Shown: positions 55,739 through 63,745 of the stretch, piece after piece | Numbering within the stretch: position 1 is the stretch's first letter | Layout: every line of letters begins with the position of its first letter | Origin: Phycisphaera sp. | GTDB taxonomy: Bacteria; Planctomycetota; Phycisphaerae; Phycisphaerales; UBA1924 | Assembly (NCBI GenBank): GCA_003712165.1 | Contig: RHLH01000001.1 | Span: 434,001 to 498,000 of the forward strand | Direction of reading: 5' to 3' | DNA: 64,000 bases | Translations under genes and position numbers: made by a program | Notes under the pieces: model-generated | What the model saw: only the letters and a program-made list of their open reading frames with translations | Database searches by the model: none | What the model was told of the DNA's origin: nothing

Positions 55739-56398
55739 ATGGATAAAGCGCTCGTCTCAGCCGTTGACGGCTACATCGAATCACTCTTCCTTGAGAGCGA
55801 TGAAACGCTCGAACGTACCCTCCGCACAAGCGACGGGGCGGGCCTGCCCGAGATCCAGATCTCCCCGGCTCAGGGCAAGCTGCTGTACCTCCTGGCCAAG
55901 CTTGTAGGGGCTAAACGGATCCTCGAGATCGGCACGCTCGGGGGCTACTCCACGATCTGGCTGGGCCGAGCATTGCCCGACGGAGGTGAGCTCGTGACGC
56001 TCGAATACGAGCAGCTGCACGCCGAGGTCGCCCGCTCGAATCTGGAGCACGCTGGGCTTGGTGATCGGGCACAAGTCGTTGTTGGGGCAGCCCTTGAGAC
56101 GCTTCCGGGCTTAGAGGGCGGCGAACCCTTCGATCTCGTGTTCATCGATGCGGACAAGGAGAACTACCCCGGATACCTCAAATGGGCGATCAAGCTCACG
56201 AGGCCGGGCGGCCTGATTCTCGCTGACAACGTCGTCCGCGAGGGCGAGGTGATCGATACCGAGAGCGAAGACCCATTCGTGCAGGGCGTGCGTATGTTCA
56301 ATGAAATGCTCGCGGCCGACCCTCGTGCCGAGTCTGTGATCATTCAACTCGTCGGCGGCAAGGGTTATGACGGCATCGCTCTCGCGAGGAGGCTCTGA
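55739..56398 (+). CDS. SAM-dependent O-methyltransferase (catechol/caffeoyl-CoA type)
   Basis: 219 residues. 'KRILEIGTLGGYSTIWLGRALP' is motif I of the CCoAOMT/COMT class, 'FIDADKENYPGYL' carries the metal-binding Asp and 'GGLILADNVVREG' the Asp-Asn pair, all typical of Mg2+-dependent O-methyltransferases. The acceptor is a catechol-like hydroxyl in this family; the true substrate is unknown. CGGAG lies 7 bases upstream of the ATG. It converges on a TylF-type methyltransferase gene across a hairpin. Confidence 0.9.
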   Translation: MDKALVSAVDGYIESLFLESDETLERTLRTSDGAGLPEIQISPAQGKLLYLLAKLVGAKRILEIGTLGGYSTIWLGRALPDGGELVTLEYEQLHAEVARSNLEHAGLGDRAQVVVGAALETLPGLEGGEPFDLVFIDADKENYPGYLKWAIKLTRPGGLILADNVVREGEVIDTESEDPFVQGVRMFNEMLAADPRAESVIIQLVGGKGYDGIALARRL

Positions 56399-56447
56399 TA
56401 CCGCTTCGAGCCGCTCGTTGTCTCTAGTGGGATATGGTGGGACTCAA

Positions 56448-56480
56448 CCGGCGCTTGTTAGGAAAATGTGCTAACGCCGG
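56448..56480. terminator. Hairpin between two convergent methyltransferase genes
   Basis: CCGGCG (56448-56453) pairs with CGCCGG (56475-56480); inside, GTTAG/CTAAC pairs after a short bulge. It lies between convergent genes that end at 56398 and 56490, suggesting a shared terminator. A short TTT follows on the plus strand. Confidence 0.5.
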
Positions 56481-56489
56481 CGTTTCTGT

Positions 56490-57194
56490 CTAGCGTTTAA
56501 AGAGAACGGCGTTTCCAGTATCAAATGAGGCAAAGGGCACGCCGGCGCGTTCGCTGAATTCGCGAACTGCAACTGCGCATCCTGGCCATTTATTGCCTGG
56601 CCAAGGGCCAAAGTCATCGATCACGACAGCCCCACCCCGCTCGAGACGAGGGTAAAAGTACTCGAGGCTCGCGAGCGTTGGCTCGTAAAGGTCTACATCG
56701 ATGTGCGCGAAGCGATAGGTCTGTTCAGGGAGCGAGTTGAACACCTCCGGTATCCAGCCCTTGTTGATGTTGGTGCCTGGGAAATCAGAGAGCGCCTGGG
56801 TGAGATGTTCGACTGAAGTCTCGGTAAACGCGCCCTCTTCATACCTTTGGCGCCCAAAGGTGCCATCGGCTTCAACTGGCTCACTCAGCCCCTCGAACGA
56901 ATCGACAATGAAATGCGTGGATCCATCGAACGCGGGGTTCTCATCGCGTTGCTCAGCACAAACCAGGTACGAAGAAAGACCGCGAAAGCAGCCTGCTTCA
57001 GCGGTTGCCCCTGCGACCCCTCGAGTCAGCCGGAACATCTGCACGAGGTGGAAGAATCGAGCCGGTCTCCAGGGATGGTCGGGCATTTGCGATGCTGCGA
57101 GCCCGTTCTCGTATCGCGCCACGAAATCGGGGTGGAGGCTGTGAACGCCGAAGTTGATCCTGTCCATTCCGGCATCAGTTTCTAGTTGCAGCAT
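56490..57194 (-). CDS. TylF/MycF-family O-methyltransferase
   Basis: 234 residues. 'HIDVDLYEPTLASLEYFYPRLERGGAVVIDDFGPWPG' (in parts) is the signature of TylF/MycF/NovP sugar O-methyltransferases, with the metal-binding Asp residues in 'DVDLYE' and 'VIDDFG'. 'GVAGATAEAGCFRGLSSYLV' is the SAM motif. Substrates in this family are usually sugar rings of glycosylated natural products or lipids. AGGAG precedes the start at 57194 by 7 bases. The upstream region 57195-57420 is much more AT-rich than the rest of the window and contains a TTGACA (57258-57253, minus strand) that could serve as its -35. Confidence 0.85.
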   Translation of the reverse strand: MLQLETDAGMDRINFGVHSLHPDFVARYENGLAASQMPDHPWRPARFFHLVQMFRLTRGVAGATAEAGCFRGLSSYLVCAEQRDENPAFDGSTHFIVDSFEGLSEPVEADGTFGRQRYEEGAFTETSVEHLTQALSDFPGTNINKGWIPEVFNSLPEQTYRFAHIDVDLYEPTLASLEYFYPRLERGGAVVIDDFGPWPGNKWPGCAVAVREFSERAGVPFASFDTGNAVLFKR

Positions 57195-57385
57195 GCGTTA
57201 CTCCTGTCAGGTTTGCTGGCTATCGGAGCGATCGAGCATCAGGATTCACATTTGTCAACCACAGCTGCCTGCTGGCTTCCAATGCGCTTGTGCATGTCTG
57301 TTTATGAAGTAAGGATTTGTATATCAAAGAGTTACAGATACGTTCATGCAGCGGGGTCGATGATTGGAATTTTATCTATATTCGT

Positions 57386-57414
57386 TTGGTTTTTGATAAG
57401 TGTGGCTCTACACT
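57386..57414 (+). promoter_or_regulatory. Putative promoter giving a leaderless comM message
   Basis: TTGGTT (57386-57391) and TACACT (57409-57414) are separated by 17 bases. Start of transcription six to seven bases later would coincide with the comM ATG at 57421. No Shine-Dalgarno sequence is present upstream of that ATG, which fits leaderless translation. Confidence 0.5.
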
Positions 57415-57420
57415 GCTCCT

Positions 57421-58959
57421 ATGCTCGCCCGCGTCCAATCCGCGCTGCTCCAGGGCATCGATGCCCTCGGGTGTGAGGTCGAGGTTGATCTCGACGAGGT
57501 CGGACTCGAGAAGCAAACCGTTGTGGGGCTGCCAGATGCCGCGGTTCGCGAATCGATCCAGCGCGTGACTGCCGCCGTGACCAACGGCGGGTACCCGTTC
57601 CCGAAAGGCAAACTCCTCGTTAATCTCGCGCCTGCGGATATGCGCAAGGAAGGGCCTGTCTACGACCTGCCCATCGCGGTGGGGCTCCTCGTCGCGCAGG
57701 GCCTCGTCCCTGAGGGAGGCGGGCTTGATCATCGCAAGTATCTCTTCGCGGGAGAGCTCGCGCTCGACGGCAGGCTCCGCCCGATTAAGGGCGCAATCGC
57801 GCTAGCAACACTCGCTGCAGAACGAGGACTAGAAGGCGTCGTCTTGCCAGCCGAGAACGGGGTCGAGGCGGCTGTTGCTTCCAACCTACCCGGGCAGAAA
57901 CCGCTCGAGATATTCGGCGTCCGCTCGCTCAGCGAAGTCGTTGGCCTGATCACAGGCCACCTCGAGCGCGAGCCTCTTCCGCCGACAGACGTTGCTGGCC
58001 TCATCGCCGATGCGCCGGCGCCGATCGATTTCGCGGAGGTGAAAGGTCAGGAAGCGGTCAAGCGCGCGCTCACCGTTGCCGCGACAGGCGGTCACAACAT
58101 CCTCATGCTCGGTCCCGCCGGCACGGGCAAAACAATGATGGCGCGGGCGCTGCCGGGGATATTGCCGCCGCTCTCGCCTGAGGAAGCGATCACGATCACA
58201 CGGGTCTACTCCGCTGCTGGTCGTTTGCCGCCCGGGCAAGGGCTTATCCGTGAGCGTCCCGTTCGCACGCCGCACCACACCGCGAGTTCCGCGTCGATCG
58301 TGGGGGGCGGGGCGATTCCGAAGCCGGGCGAGATCTCGCTCGCGCACCACGGCATCCTGTTCATGGACGAGCTGCCCGAGTTCAGCAGGAACGTGCTCGA
58401 AACGCTGCGCCAGCCCGTCGAGGATCGGCGCGTGACGATCACGCGTGTACAGGGCTCGATCGAGTTCCCGACTGATTTCATGCTCGTCGCCGCGATGAAT
58501 CCCACGCCCAAGGGCGATGTTGCACCGGGCGAGGTGGGGCGGCGCGAGATGGAGCGGTACGTCGGGCGCATCTCCGGGCCCATGCTCGAAAGGATCGATA
58601 TCCACACCGAGGCCCCGAGGGTGCCATGGGACGAGCTCTCGTCGGCGCCCAAGGGAACCGGGACGTCGGCTATGCGCGAACAGGTCCTCGCGGCGCGTGA
58701 TCGGCAGGACAGGCGGCAGGGCAAGGGGCGTATCAACGCGAACCTGTCCGGCAAGCAACTCGATGAGCTCGCGCCGATGGGCGACAGCGCACGCATGCTG
58801 CTGGGCGAGGCAATCAGGTCGCTCAACCTGAGCGCGAGGGCGTACGACAAGATCCGCAGGGTGGGCCGGTCCATCGCTGACCTTGCGGGTATCGAAGAGA
58901 TCGCCCCCGAGCACATCGCTGAGGCGGTGGGGTACAGGCTGCTCGATCGGAAGCTCTAG
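57421..58959 (+). CDS. comM: YifB/ComM-family AAA ATPase (Mg-chelatase-like)
   Basis: 512 residues. N-terminal Lon-protease-like domain ('VDLDEVGLEKQTVVGLPDAAVRESIQRV'), AAA module with Walker A 'GPAGTGKTMMARALPG' at 231-246 and Walker B 'GILFMDELPEF', then 'PEDAMNPTP'-like 'VAAMNPTPKGD' sensor and a C-terminal Mg-chelatase subunit domain ('LNLSARAYDKIRRVGRSIADL'). In Vibrio and Haemophilus ComM is a branch-migration helicase used in natural transformation. Here it begins at ATG 57421 right after a promoter-like pair, likely leaderless. The next gene starts 67 bp downstream. Confidence 0.93.
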   Translation: MLARVQSALLQGIDALGCEVEVDLDEVGLEKQTVVGLPDAAVRESIQRVTAAVTNGGYPFPKGKLLVNLAPADMRKEGPVYDLPIAVGLLVAQGLVPEGGGLDHRKYLFAGELALDGRLRPIKGAIALATLAAERGLEGVVLPAENGVEAAVASNLPGQKPLEIFGVRSLSEVVGLITGHLEREPLPPTDVAGLIADAPAPIDFAEVKGQEAVKRALTVAATGGHNILMLGPAGTGKTMMARALPGILPPLSPEEAITITRVYSAAGRLPPGQGLIRERPVRTPHHTASSASIVGGGAIPKPGEISLAHHGILFMDELPEFSRNVLETLRQPVEDRRVTITRVQGSIEFPTDFMLVAAMNPTPKGDVAPGEVGRREMERYVGRISGPMLERIDIHTEAPRVPWDELSSAPKGTGTSAMREQVLAARDRQDRRQGKGRINANLSGKQLDELAPMGDSARMLLGEAIRSLNLSARAYDKIRRVGRSIADLAGIEEIAPEHIAEAVGYRLLDRKL

Positions 58960-59026
58960 CAACCCTGGGCGTTCGGCTCGCTATCGTGTGTCTCGTCGGA
59001 AGGCGATTGATGAAGAGGAGCCAGCC

Positions 59027-61021
59027 ATGTCTAGCCGATCGAACCGAGTCGTTGGAACTGTTGCTGTTGGACTGCTCGGTGCGCTTGGCGCGACGGCGCA
59101 GCCGGACTACGCGGGGAGTGACTCGATCTTCGCCCCGATCCCCTGGGCCGACAGGGGTGATGTCAGGCTCGCCTCTGGTGCACCCGGCCCCGACTACTGG
59201 CAGCAGCGCGCCGATTACGAGATCGATGTTACGCTCGACACCGACAACGCGAGGCTCGACGGCGCGATCCGCTGCACGTACACGAACAACTCGACACACG
59301 AATTGAGCTACATCTGGCTCAACCTTGAGCAGAACGCGTTTCATCCCGACTCGATCGGGTCGCGCTCGATGATGCCAGATCTGTGGTGGCGCGTGCCGCC
59401 GGACTTCGAGGGCGGGTTCCAACTCGGCGATGCCGCGGTTGACGGTGAGATGGTCGATATCGCCGTGTACGACGCGATGGGCAAGGTATCGCTCTCGGAC
59501 CCGCTCGGGCCTGGCGAGTCGCTTGTGTTCGAGCTCGAGTTTGCGATGAACATCCCGCCGCGCGGCAGGCTCGGTCTGTACGAATCCGAAGACGGAACCG
59601 TCTACCAGCTCGCGCACTGGTTCCCCAACGTCGCGGTCTACGACGACAAGCACGGCTGGAACATCCTGCCCCACCAAGGCGACGGCGAGTTCTACACAAA
59701 CTTCGGTGATTACGTGGTCAACATCACGGTGCCGTCCGATCACCTCGTCGCCGCGACGGGCGAGCTTGCAAACGCCGAGGATGTGCTGACCCAGGAGCAG
59801 ATCAGCAGGCTCGAAGAGGCGCAGCGCAGCACAGAGACTGTTTCGATCAGGAGCATCGACGAGATCACCGACGACCGCGCGGACGGCACAAAGACTTGGA
59901 CATTCGAGGCGAGCGACGTTCGAGCGTTCGCGTTCGCGTCGAGCCGAGCCTTCGCGTGGGACGCGGCGATCGCTGATGTTGACAGGCCGGTGCTCTGTCA
60001 GGCGTTCTACCCGAGAGAGGGCACACCCCTCTGGTCCGACGAAGCGGTTCAGTTCGGCAGGCACTCGATCAACTATTACTCAGATTGGCTCTACGAGTAC
60101 CCCTACCCGACCGCGACGAACGTCAACGGCGTTGTGGGCGGGATGGAGTATCCGATGATCGTTTTCTGCGCAGAGCGCCGCAACTACGAGGGGCTGTTCG
60201 GCGTGACAGACCACGAGTTCGGGCACGAGTGGTACCCGATGATGGTCAACACAGACGAACGCCGCCACGGCTGGATGGACGAGGGATTCAACACGTTCAT
60301 CAATTACTACAGCTACGGCGATTTCATGAACGAGTCGACCAAGGGCACCGACGTCAACAACATCATCAGCAGATCGATCGCGTCCGAACCAACGCAGCCC
60401 ATCATGAGCTACCCCGATCGGATCAAGGGGGGCGATCTTGGGCACCTCGTCTACGGCAAGCCCGGTTACGCCATGCAGGTCCTGCGTGAGTGCGTGCTCG
60501 GACCGGAGCGGTTCGACGACGCGTTCCGCGAGTACACAGAGCGCTGGGCGTTCAAGAGCCCGAGGCCCGAGGACTTCTTCCGCACGATGGAAGACGCCGC
60601 GGGCGACGATCTCGCTTGGTTCTGGCGGGGCTGGTTCTACGAGTACGCCACGCTCGATCAGGCGATCTCCGAGGTCGACGCCAAGCCTCGCCGCGGCAAG
60701 GTCGGTGTTGTTCTCGAGAACAAGGACCGCATGGTCATGCCTGTGCAGATGCTCGTTACCTACGACGACGGCAGCGAAGAGCTCAGGCATGTCCCCGTCG
60801 AGGCGTGGGCGCGCACAAGCGTGTTCCCGGTCCGCTGGGACTCGGGCGGCAAGTCCATCGCGCGCATCGAACTTGACCCCGAGAAGTGGCTCCCCGATTA
60901 CAACCGTGAGAACAACGTCTACGAGGCAGCGACCGATGACGAGGGCGAGGTGCTTGATAAACGCGACCCGCGCAACGTGCCCAGCACGAGGGACTCGTCG
61001 GAAAGCAAGAAGAAGCAGTAA
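59027..61021 (+). CDS. M1-family (aminopeptidase N-like) metallopeptidase, exported
   Basis: 664 residues. Signal peptide at about 1-25 ('VAVGLLGALGATAQ'), a beta-rich N-terminal domain ('YEIDVTLDTDNARLDGAIRCTYTNNS'), then the M1 catalytic domain: 'GGMEYP' at the GAMEN position, zinc motif His396-Glu-Phe-Gly-His400 and third ligand Glu419 in 'GWMDEGFNTF', exactly 18 residues after the second His. The C-terminal part is shorter than in APN. Expected function: secreted or periplasmic peptidase. The ATG has AGAGGAG 6 bases upstream. It converges on pgpA. Confidence 0.9.
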   Translation: MSSRSNRVVGTVAVGLLGALGATAQPDYAGSDSIFAPIPWADRGDVRLASGAPGPDYWQQRADYEIDVTLDTDNARLDGAIRCTYTNNSTHELSYIWLNLEQNAFHPDSIGSRSMMPDLWWRVPPDFEGGFQLGDAAVDGEMVDIAVYDAMGKVSLSDPLGPGESLVFELEFAMNIPPRGRLGLYESEDGTVYQLAHWFPNVAVYDDKHGWNILPHQGDGEFYTNFGDYVVNITVPSDHLVAATGELANAEDVLTQEQISRLEEAQRSTETVSIRSIDEITDDRADGTKTWTFEASDVRAFAFASSRAFAWDAAIADVDRPVLCQAFYPREGTPLWSDEAVQFGRHSINYYSDWLYEYPYPTATNVNGVVGGMEYPMIVFCAERRNYEGLFGVTDHEFGHEWYPMMVNTDERRHGWMDEGFNTFINYYSYGDFMNESTKGTDVNNIISRSIASEPTQPIMSYPDRIKGGDLGHLVYGKPGYAMQVLRECVLGPERFDDAFREYTERWAFKSPRPEDFFRTMEDAAGDDLAWFWRGWFYEYATLDQAISEVDAKPRRGKVGVVLENKDRMVMPVQMLVTYDDGSEELRHVPVEAWARTSVFPVRWDSGGKSIARIELDPEKWLPDYNRENNVYEAATDDEGEVLDKRDPRNVPSTRDSSESKKKQ

Positions 61022-61024
61022 TCC

Positions 61025-61534
61025 TCAGAACGAGATCATGTTTCCGACGATGAGCACCAGGATCAGCGCGTAGACCCCGGCGACGAGGTCATCGATCAGC
61101 ACCCCCCAGCCGGCGGGGAGTTTCTGGATCTGCCTCGCCGGGGGCGGCTTGATGATGTCGAACAGGCGGAACGCGAGGAAGCAGCCGCCCATGGTCAGCA
61201 TCGCGGGCCACCACGAGCTCGTCGCCCCGGCGGGGACAAACGCGAGCCCGAGAAGCGGGATGCACTGGCCGGCCGTCTCGTCGGCGACGATGTTGCCATG
61301 GTCTTTTTTCCCGAAGACCGCCTCGGCGATGTCGCCTTGGATCACGCACGCCGCGCTGAACACGAGGAAGATCGCGATCAGGACGAGTTGGTAGACCCAA
61401 GATGTTGGCGCAACCTCTGCAAGCACAAGCAGATAGGCGACGGCAGGGGGCGGGAGCGAACCCCAGGTGCCCGGAGCCGGGCGGAGATGGCCCAGCCCGA
61501 ACGTTGTCAACATCGGAAGTCGTGGTGTATGCAT
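61025..61534 (-). CDS. pgpA: Phosphatidylglycerophosphatase A
   Basis: 169 residues. 'LTTFGLGHLRPAPGTWGSL' near the N-terminus is the PgpA signature, and three further hydrophobic stretches plus 'KDHGNIVADETAGQCIPLLG' (part) complete the family. It dephosphorylates phosphatidylglycerol phosphate to phosphatidylglycerol, the step after pgsA. It lies 3 bp downstream of pgsA on the minus strand, so the two consecutive enzymes are cotranscribed. Confidence 0.93.
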   Translation of the reverse strand: MHTPRLPMLTTFGLGHLRPAPGTWGSLPPPAVAYLLVLAEVAPTSWVYQLVLIAIFLVFSAACVIQGDIAEAVFGKKDHGNIVADETAGQCIPLLGLAFVPAGATSSWWPAMLTMGGCFLAFRLFDIIKPPPARQIQKLPAGWGVLIDDLVAGVYALILVLIVGNMISF

Positions 61535-61537
61535 GGG

Positions 61538-62155
61538 TTACGGCTTCCCCGTCGCGGTCATCGCGCTGGCGATGTATGGCAGCGCACTGATCACAGTCAC
61601 CAGCGTTGTCGCCCAAGCGAGCACATCGATAATGAACTCTCGGTTGGGCACATTGAGTCCCTTGAACGCGAGCAGCAGCAGGATGAGCGGGATCGAGACA
61701 GACTGCAGGATCATCTTCGCCTTGCCAGACCAGTTGGCCGAGGCGTCGATGCCCTCGGATTCGAGCATGCCCCGGAGGCTCGTGACGAGCAGTTCACGGG
61801 TGACGATGACGATGACCATCCAGCCCGTGAACCCCGCGGCGTGATCGAAAGAAGGACCAGCGAGCAGGATCAGTGTCCCGATGATGAGGATCTTGTCTGC
61901 TAGAGGGTCCATGATCCGGCCGAACCGCGTGATGGCGTTCCACTTGCGTGCCAGGAAGCCGTCGAGAGCATCGGTGACCGCGGCTGCGATGAAGAGAGAC
62001 GCGGCGGCAATCAATTGAGACTTGTTCTCGGTGATACCTTCAAGCGAGAGCAGCACAAACACCCCAACCGACAGCGCGAGTCTCACCCCAACGAGGGCGT
62101 TGGGTGTGTGGAGTTTGGCGCCCGAGGCTCTCGGGTTGGAATCGTTGGGCGTCAA
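61538..62155 (-). CDS. pgsA: CDP-diacylglycerol--glycerol-3-phosphate 3-phosphatidyltransferase
   Basis: 205 residues. The CDP-alcohol phosphatidyltransferase motif DGx2ARx8Gx3Dx3D is seen as 'DALDGFLARKWNAITRFGRIMDPLADK'-like sequence (in parts): 'DGFLARKW', 'FGRIMDPLADKIL'. Six membrane helices follow. It makes phosphatidylglycerol phosphate from CDP-diacylglycerol and glycerol 3-phosphate. Together with pgpA and plsC in the same window it covers the phosphatidylglycerol branch. It is divergent from nuoJ. Confidence 0.94.
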   Translation of the reverse strand: MTPNDSNPRASGAKLHTPNALVGVRLALSVGVFVLLSLEGITENKSQLIAAASLFIAAAVTDALDGFLARKWNAITRFGRIMDPLADKILIIGTLILLAGPSFDHAAGFTGWMVIVIVTRELLVTSLRGMLESEGIDASANWSGKAKMILQSVSIPLILLLLAFKGLNVPNREFIIDVLAWATTLVTVISALPYIASAMTATGKP

Positions 62156-62202
62156 GGCTCGATGGTATCGTCCAGAGAGCGCGATCGAGGCCAGATCGTC
62201 GG

Positions 62203-62231
62203 TTGAAGGGTCTCTCGCCGGTTCCTATCCT
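62203..62231 (+). promoter_or_regulatory. Putative nuoJ promoter
   Basis: TTGAAG (62203-62208) and TATCCT (62226-62231) with a 17-base spacer, 154 bp before the nuoJ start. Match is partial; other sites in the 229-bp divergent region with pgsA are possible. Confidence 0.35.
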
Positions 62232-62384
62232 CAGCACACTCGATCGGGCGGATGTCGCTCGGTCTGTTTTGAGGTTCGAGCACCTCCCGTCTTGGTGTGT
62301 CCGGGTCGCGCTGATGCGAGGCCGGGCCGCGGTGGGGCGGGTCCGAGTCGCCCGGCGGGGGCGGCAGCAAGGGGCGCAGCGAGC

Positions 62385-63377
62385 GTGGAATCGGTGATCA
62401 GCCCGATCATTCTTTATGCGATGATCGCACTCGGGGCCGTGGGCGTGCTGCTGGCGCTGCCCAGGGCCAAGGCAAGCTTCGCGCTCCCGGGCTTTCTGAT
62501 CGGTGCAACCGCCGGCGGGATCGTGATTGCGGCTCTCGGCTCGAAGGCGCTTGCCGACGGCGGGAACCTGCCCAACATGTACTTCTACGTGTTCGGCTTT
62601 GTCGCGCTCGCAGCGGCGCTGCGTGTCGTGACGCACCCGAAGCCCGTGTACTCGGCGCTCTACTTCATCCTGACGATTCTTGCGACCTGCGGCCTGTTCC
62701 TAATCTTGTCCGCGGAGTTCATGGCGTTCGCGCTCGTGATCATCTACGCCGGCGCGATCCTCATCACGTACCTGTTTGTCATCATGCTCGCGACGCAGGC
62801 ACCGACCGAAGAGATGGTCGAGAACCAGCCCGCGTTCGACCGCGTGGCGCGCGAGCCCGTACTCGCGACTGTCTCTGGCTTTCTGATGCTCGCCGTGCTC
62901 TCGACGCTTCTGGCGCAGGGCGTGCCCACACTCAAGACGCCCCCGGCTCCCGAGTCCGACGCTCTGCTCGCTGAGCTCCCGCTCCGGATCGAGCGTTCGC
63001 TCCGCGAACGCAACACGCTCGGCGAAGAGGGCGGCATCCTGCCGACCGAGTCGCTCGCCCGCGAGGTGATGCAGGACGGCTCGGCGGGTCAATACATCAT
63101 CGATGTCGCAAACCGCACCGTGACGGTGCAGGTCGATGCCGAGGGCGGCGCCCGCCGGGTCGTGAGTTGGCCAGAAGATCTGGCGCTCACCAACACCGAG
63201 GGCGTCGGGTACGAACTGATCAAAGCGCACCCGGGCGCGATCGAGATCGCGGGCGTGATCCTGCTGATGGCGATGCTCGGCGCGGTTGTTCTGGCACGCA
63301 AGCAGATGCAGATCGACGAGGATGCCAAGCGTGCCCAGGCGCAGGGGCTTGCCGGTGGTGAAGGAGCCGCTTCATGA
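62385..63377 (+). CDS. nuoJ: NADH-quinone oxidoreductase subunit J with long internal insertion
   Basis: 330 residues; typical NuoJ is about 170-200. Five membrane helices are visible: four in the first 140 residues ('FYVFGFVALAAALRVVTHPKPVYSALYFILTI', 'ALVIIYAGAILITYLFVIMLA' is the conserved helix 3 with its pi-bulge) and one at about 295-315 ('AGVILLMAMLGAVVLARK'). Between helices 4 and 5 there are about 120 hydrophilic residues. It transports protons or shapes the E-channel in the membrane arm of complex I. GTG 62385 was chosen as the first in-frame start in a region where helix 1 begins. The ATG of nuoK overlaps its stop by 4 bp. Confidence 0.85.
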   Translation: MESVISPIILYAMIALGAVGVLLALPRAKASFALPGFLIGATAGGIVIAALGSKALADGGNLPNMYFYVFGFVALAAALRVVTHPKPVYSALYFILTILATCGLFLILSAEFMAFALVIIYAGAILITYLFVIMLATQAPTEEMVENQPAFDRVAREPVLATVSGFLMLAVLSTLLAQGVPTLKTPPAPESDALLAELPLRIERSLRERNTLGEEGGILPTESLAREVMQDGSAGQYIIDVANRTVTVQVDAEGGARRVVSWPEDLALTNTEGVGYELIKAHPGAIEIAGVILLMAMLGAVVLARKQMQIDEDAKRAQAQGLAGGEGAAS

Positions 63378-63721
63378 TCGCGACACTCGCACAGGCCGGC
63401 TTCCCCGAGGCGATGTCGGGTCTGACGCTGTATCACTACCTCTTCATCTCCGCGGTGATGTTCGTGCTGGGGCTCATCGGCTTCGTGACACGCCGGAACC
63501 TGATCGTGATGTTCCTCTGCACCGAGATGATGTTCCAGGCATCGGGCATCGCGCTGGTCGCGTTCAGCCGGTTCTACCTGGAGTACACGGGGCAGGTGTT
63601 CGTGATCTTCGTGCTCACGGTCGCTGCCGCAGAAGCGGCGATGGCGCTCGCGCTCGTTGTGCTGCTCTTTAGACGAAACGAATCGCTCGATGGCTCGGTC
63701 TGGTCGCTCCTCAAGGGATAA
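63374..63721 (+). CDS. nuoK: NADH-quinone oxidoreductase subunit K
   Basis: 115 residues. Three membrane helices; the conserved 'FVLGLIGFVTRRNLIVMFLCTEMMFQASGIALVAFSRF' (in parts) includes the 'TEMM' Glu that takes part in proton transfer, and 'EAAMALALVV' is helix 3. It overlaps nuoJ by 4 bp and precedes nuoL by about 12-25 bp. Membrane-arm subunit of complex I. Confidence 0.95.
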   Translation: MIATLAQAGFPEAMSGLTLYHYLFISAVMFVLGLIGFVTRRNLIVMFLCTEMMFQASGIALVAFSRFYLEYTGQVFVIFVLTVAAAEAAMALALVVLLFRRNESLDGSVWSLLKG

Positions 63722-63745
63722 CGGGGTTCCAAGTTGCTCGAATCG

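Noticed and set aside
57195..57420. A small protein gene in the AT-rich gap
   Set aside because: Short frames there lack ribosome-binding sites and any composition or hydrophobicity pattern expected of a real protein.
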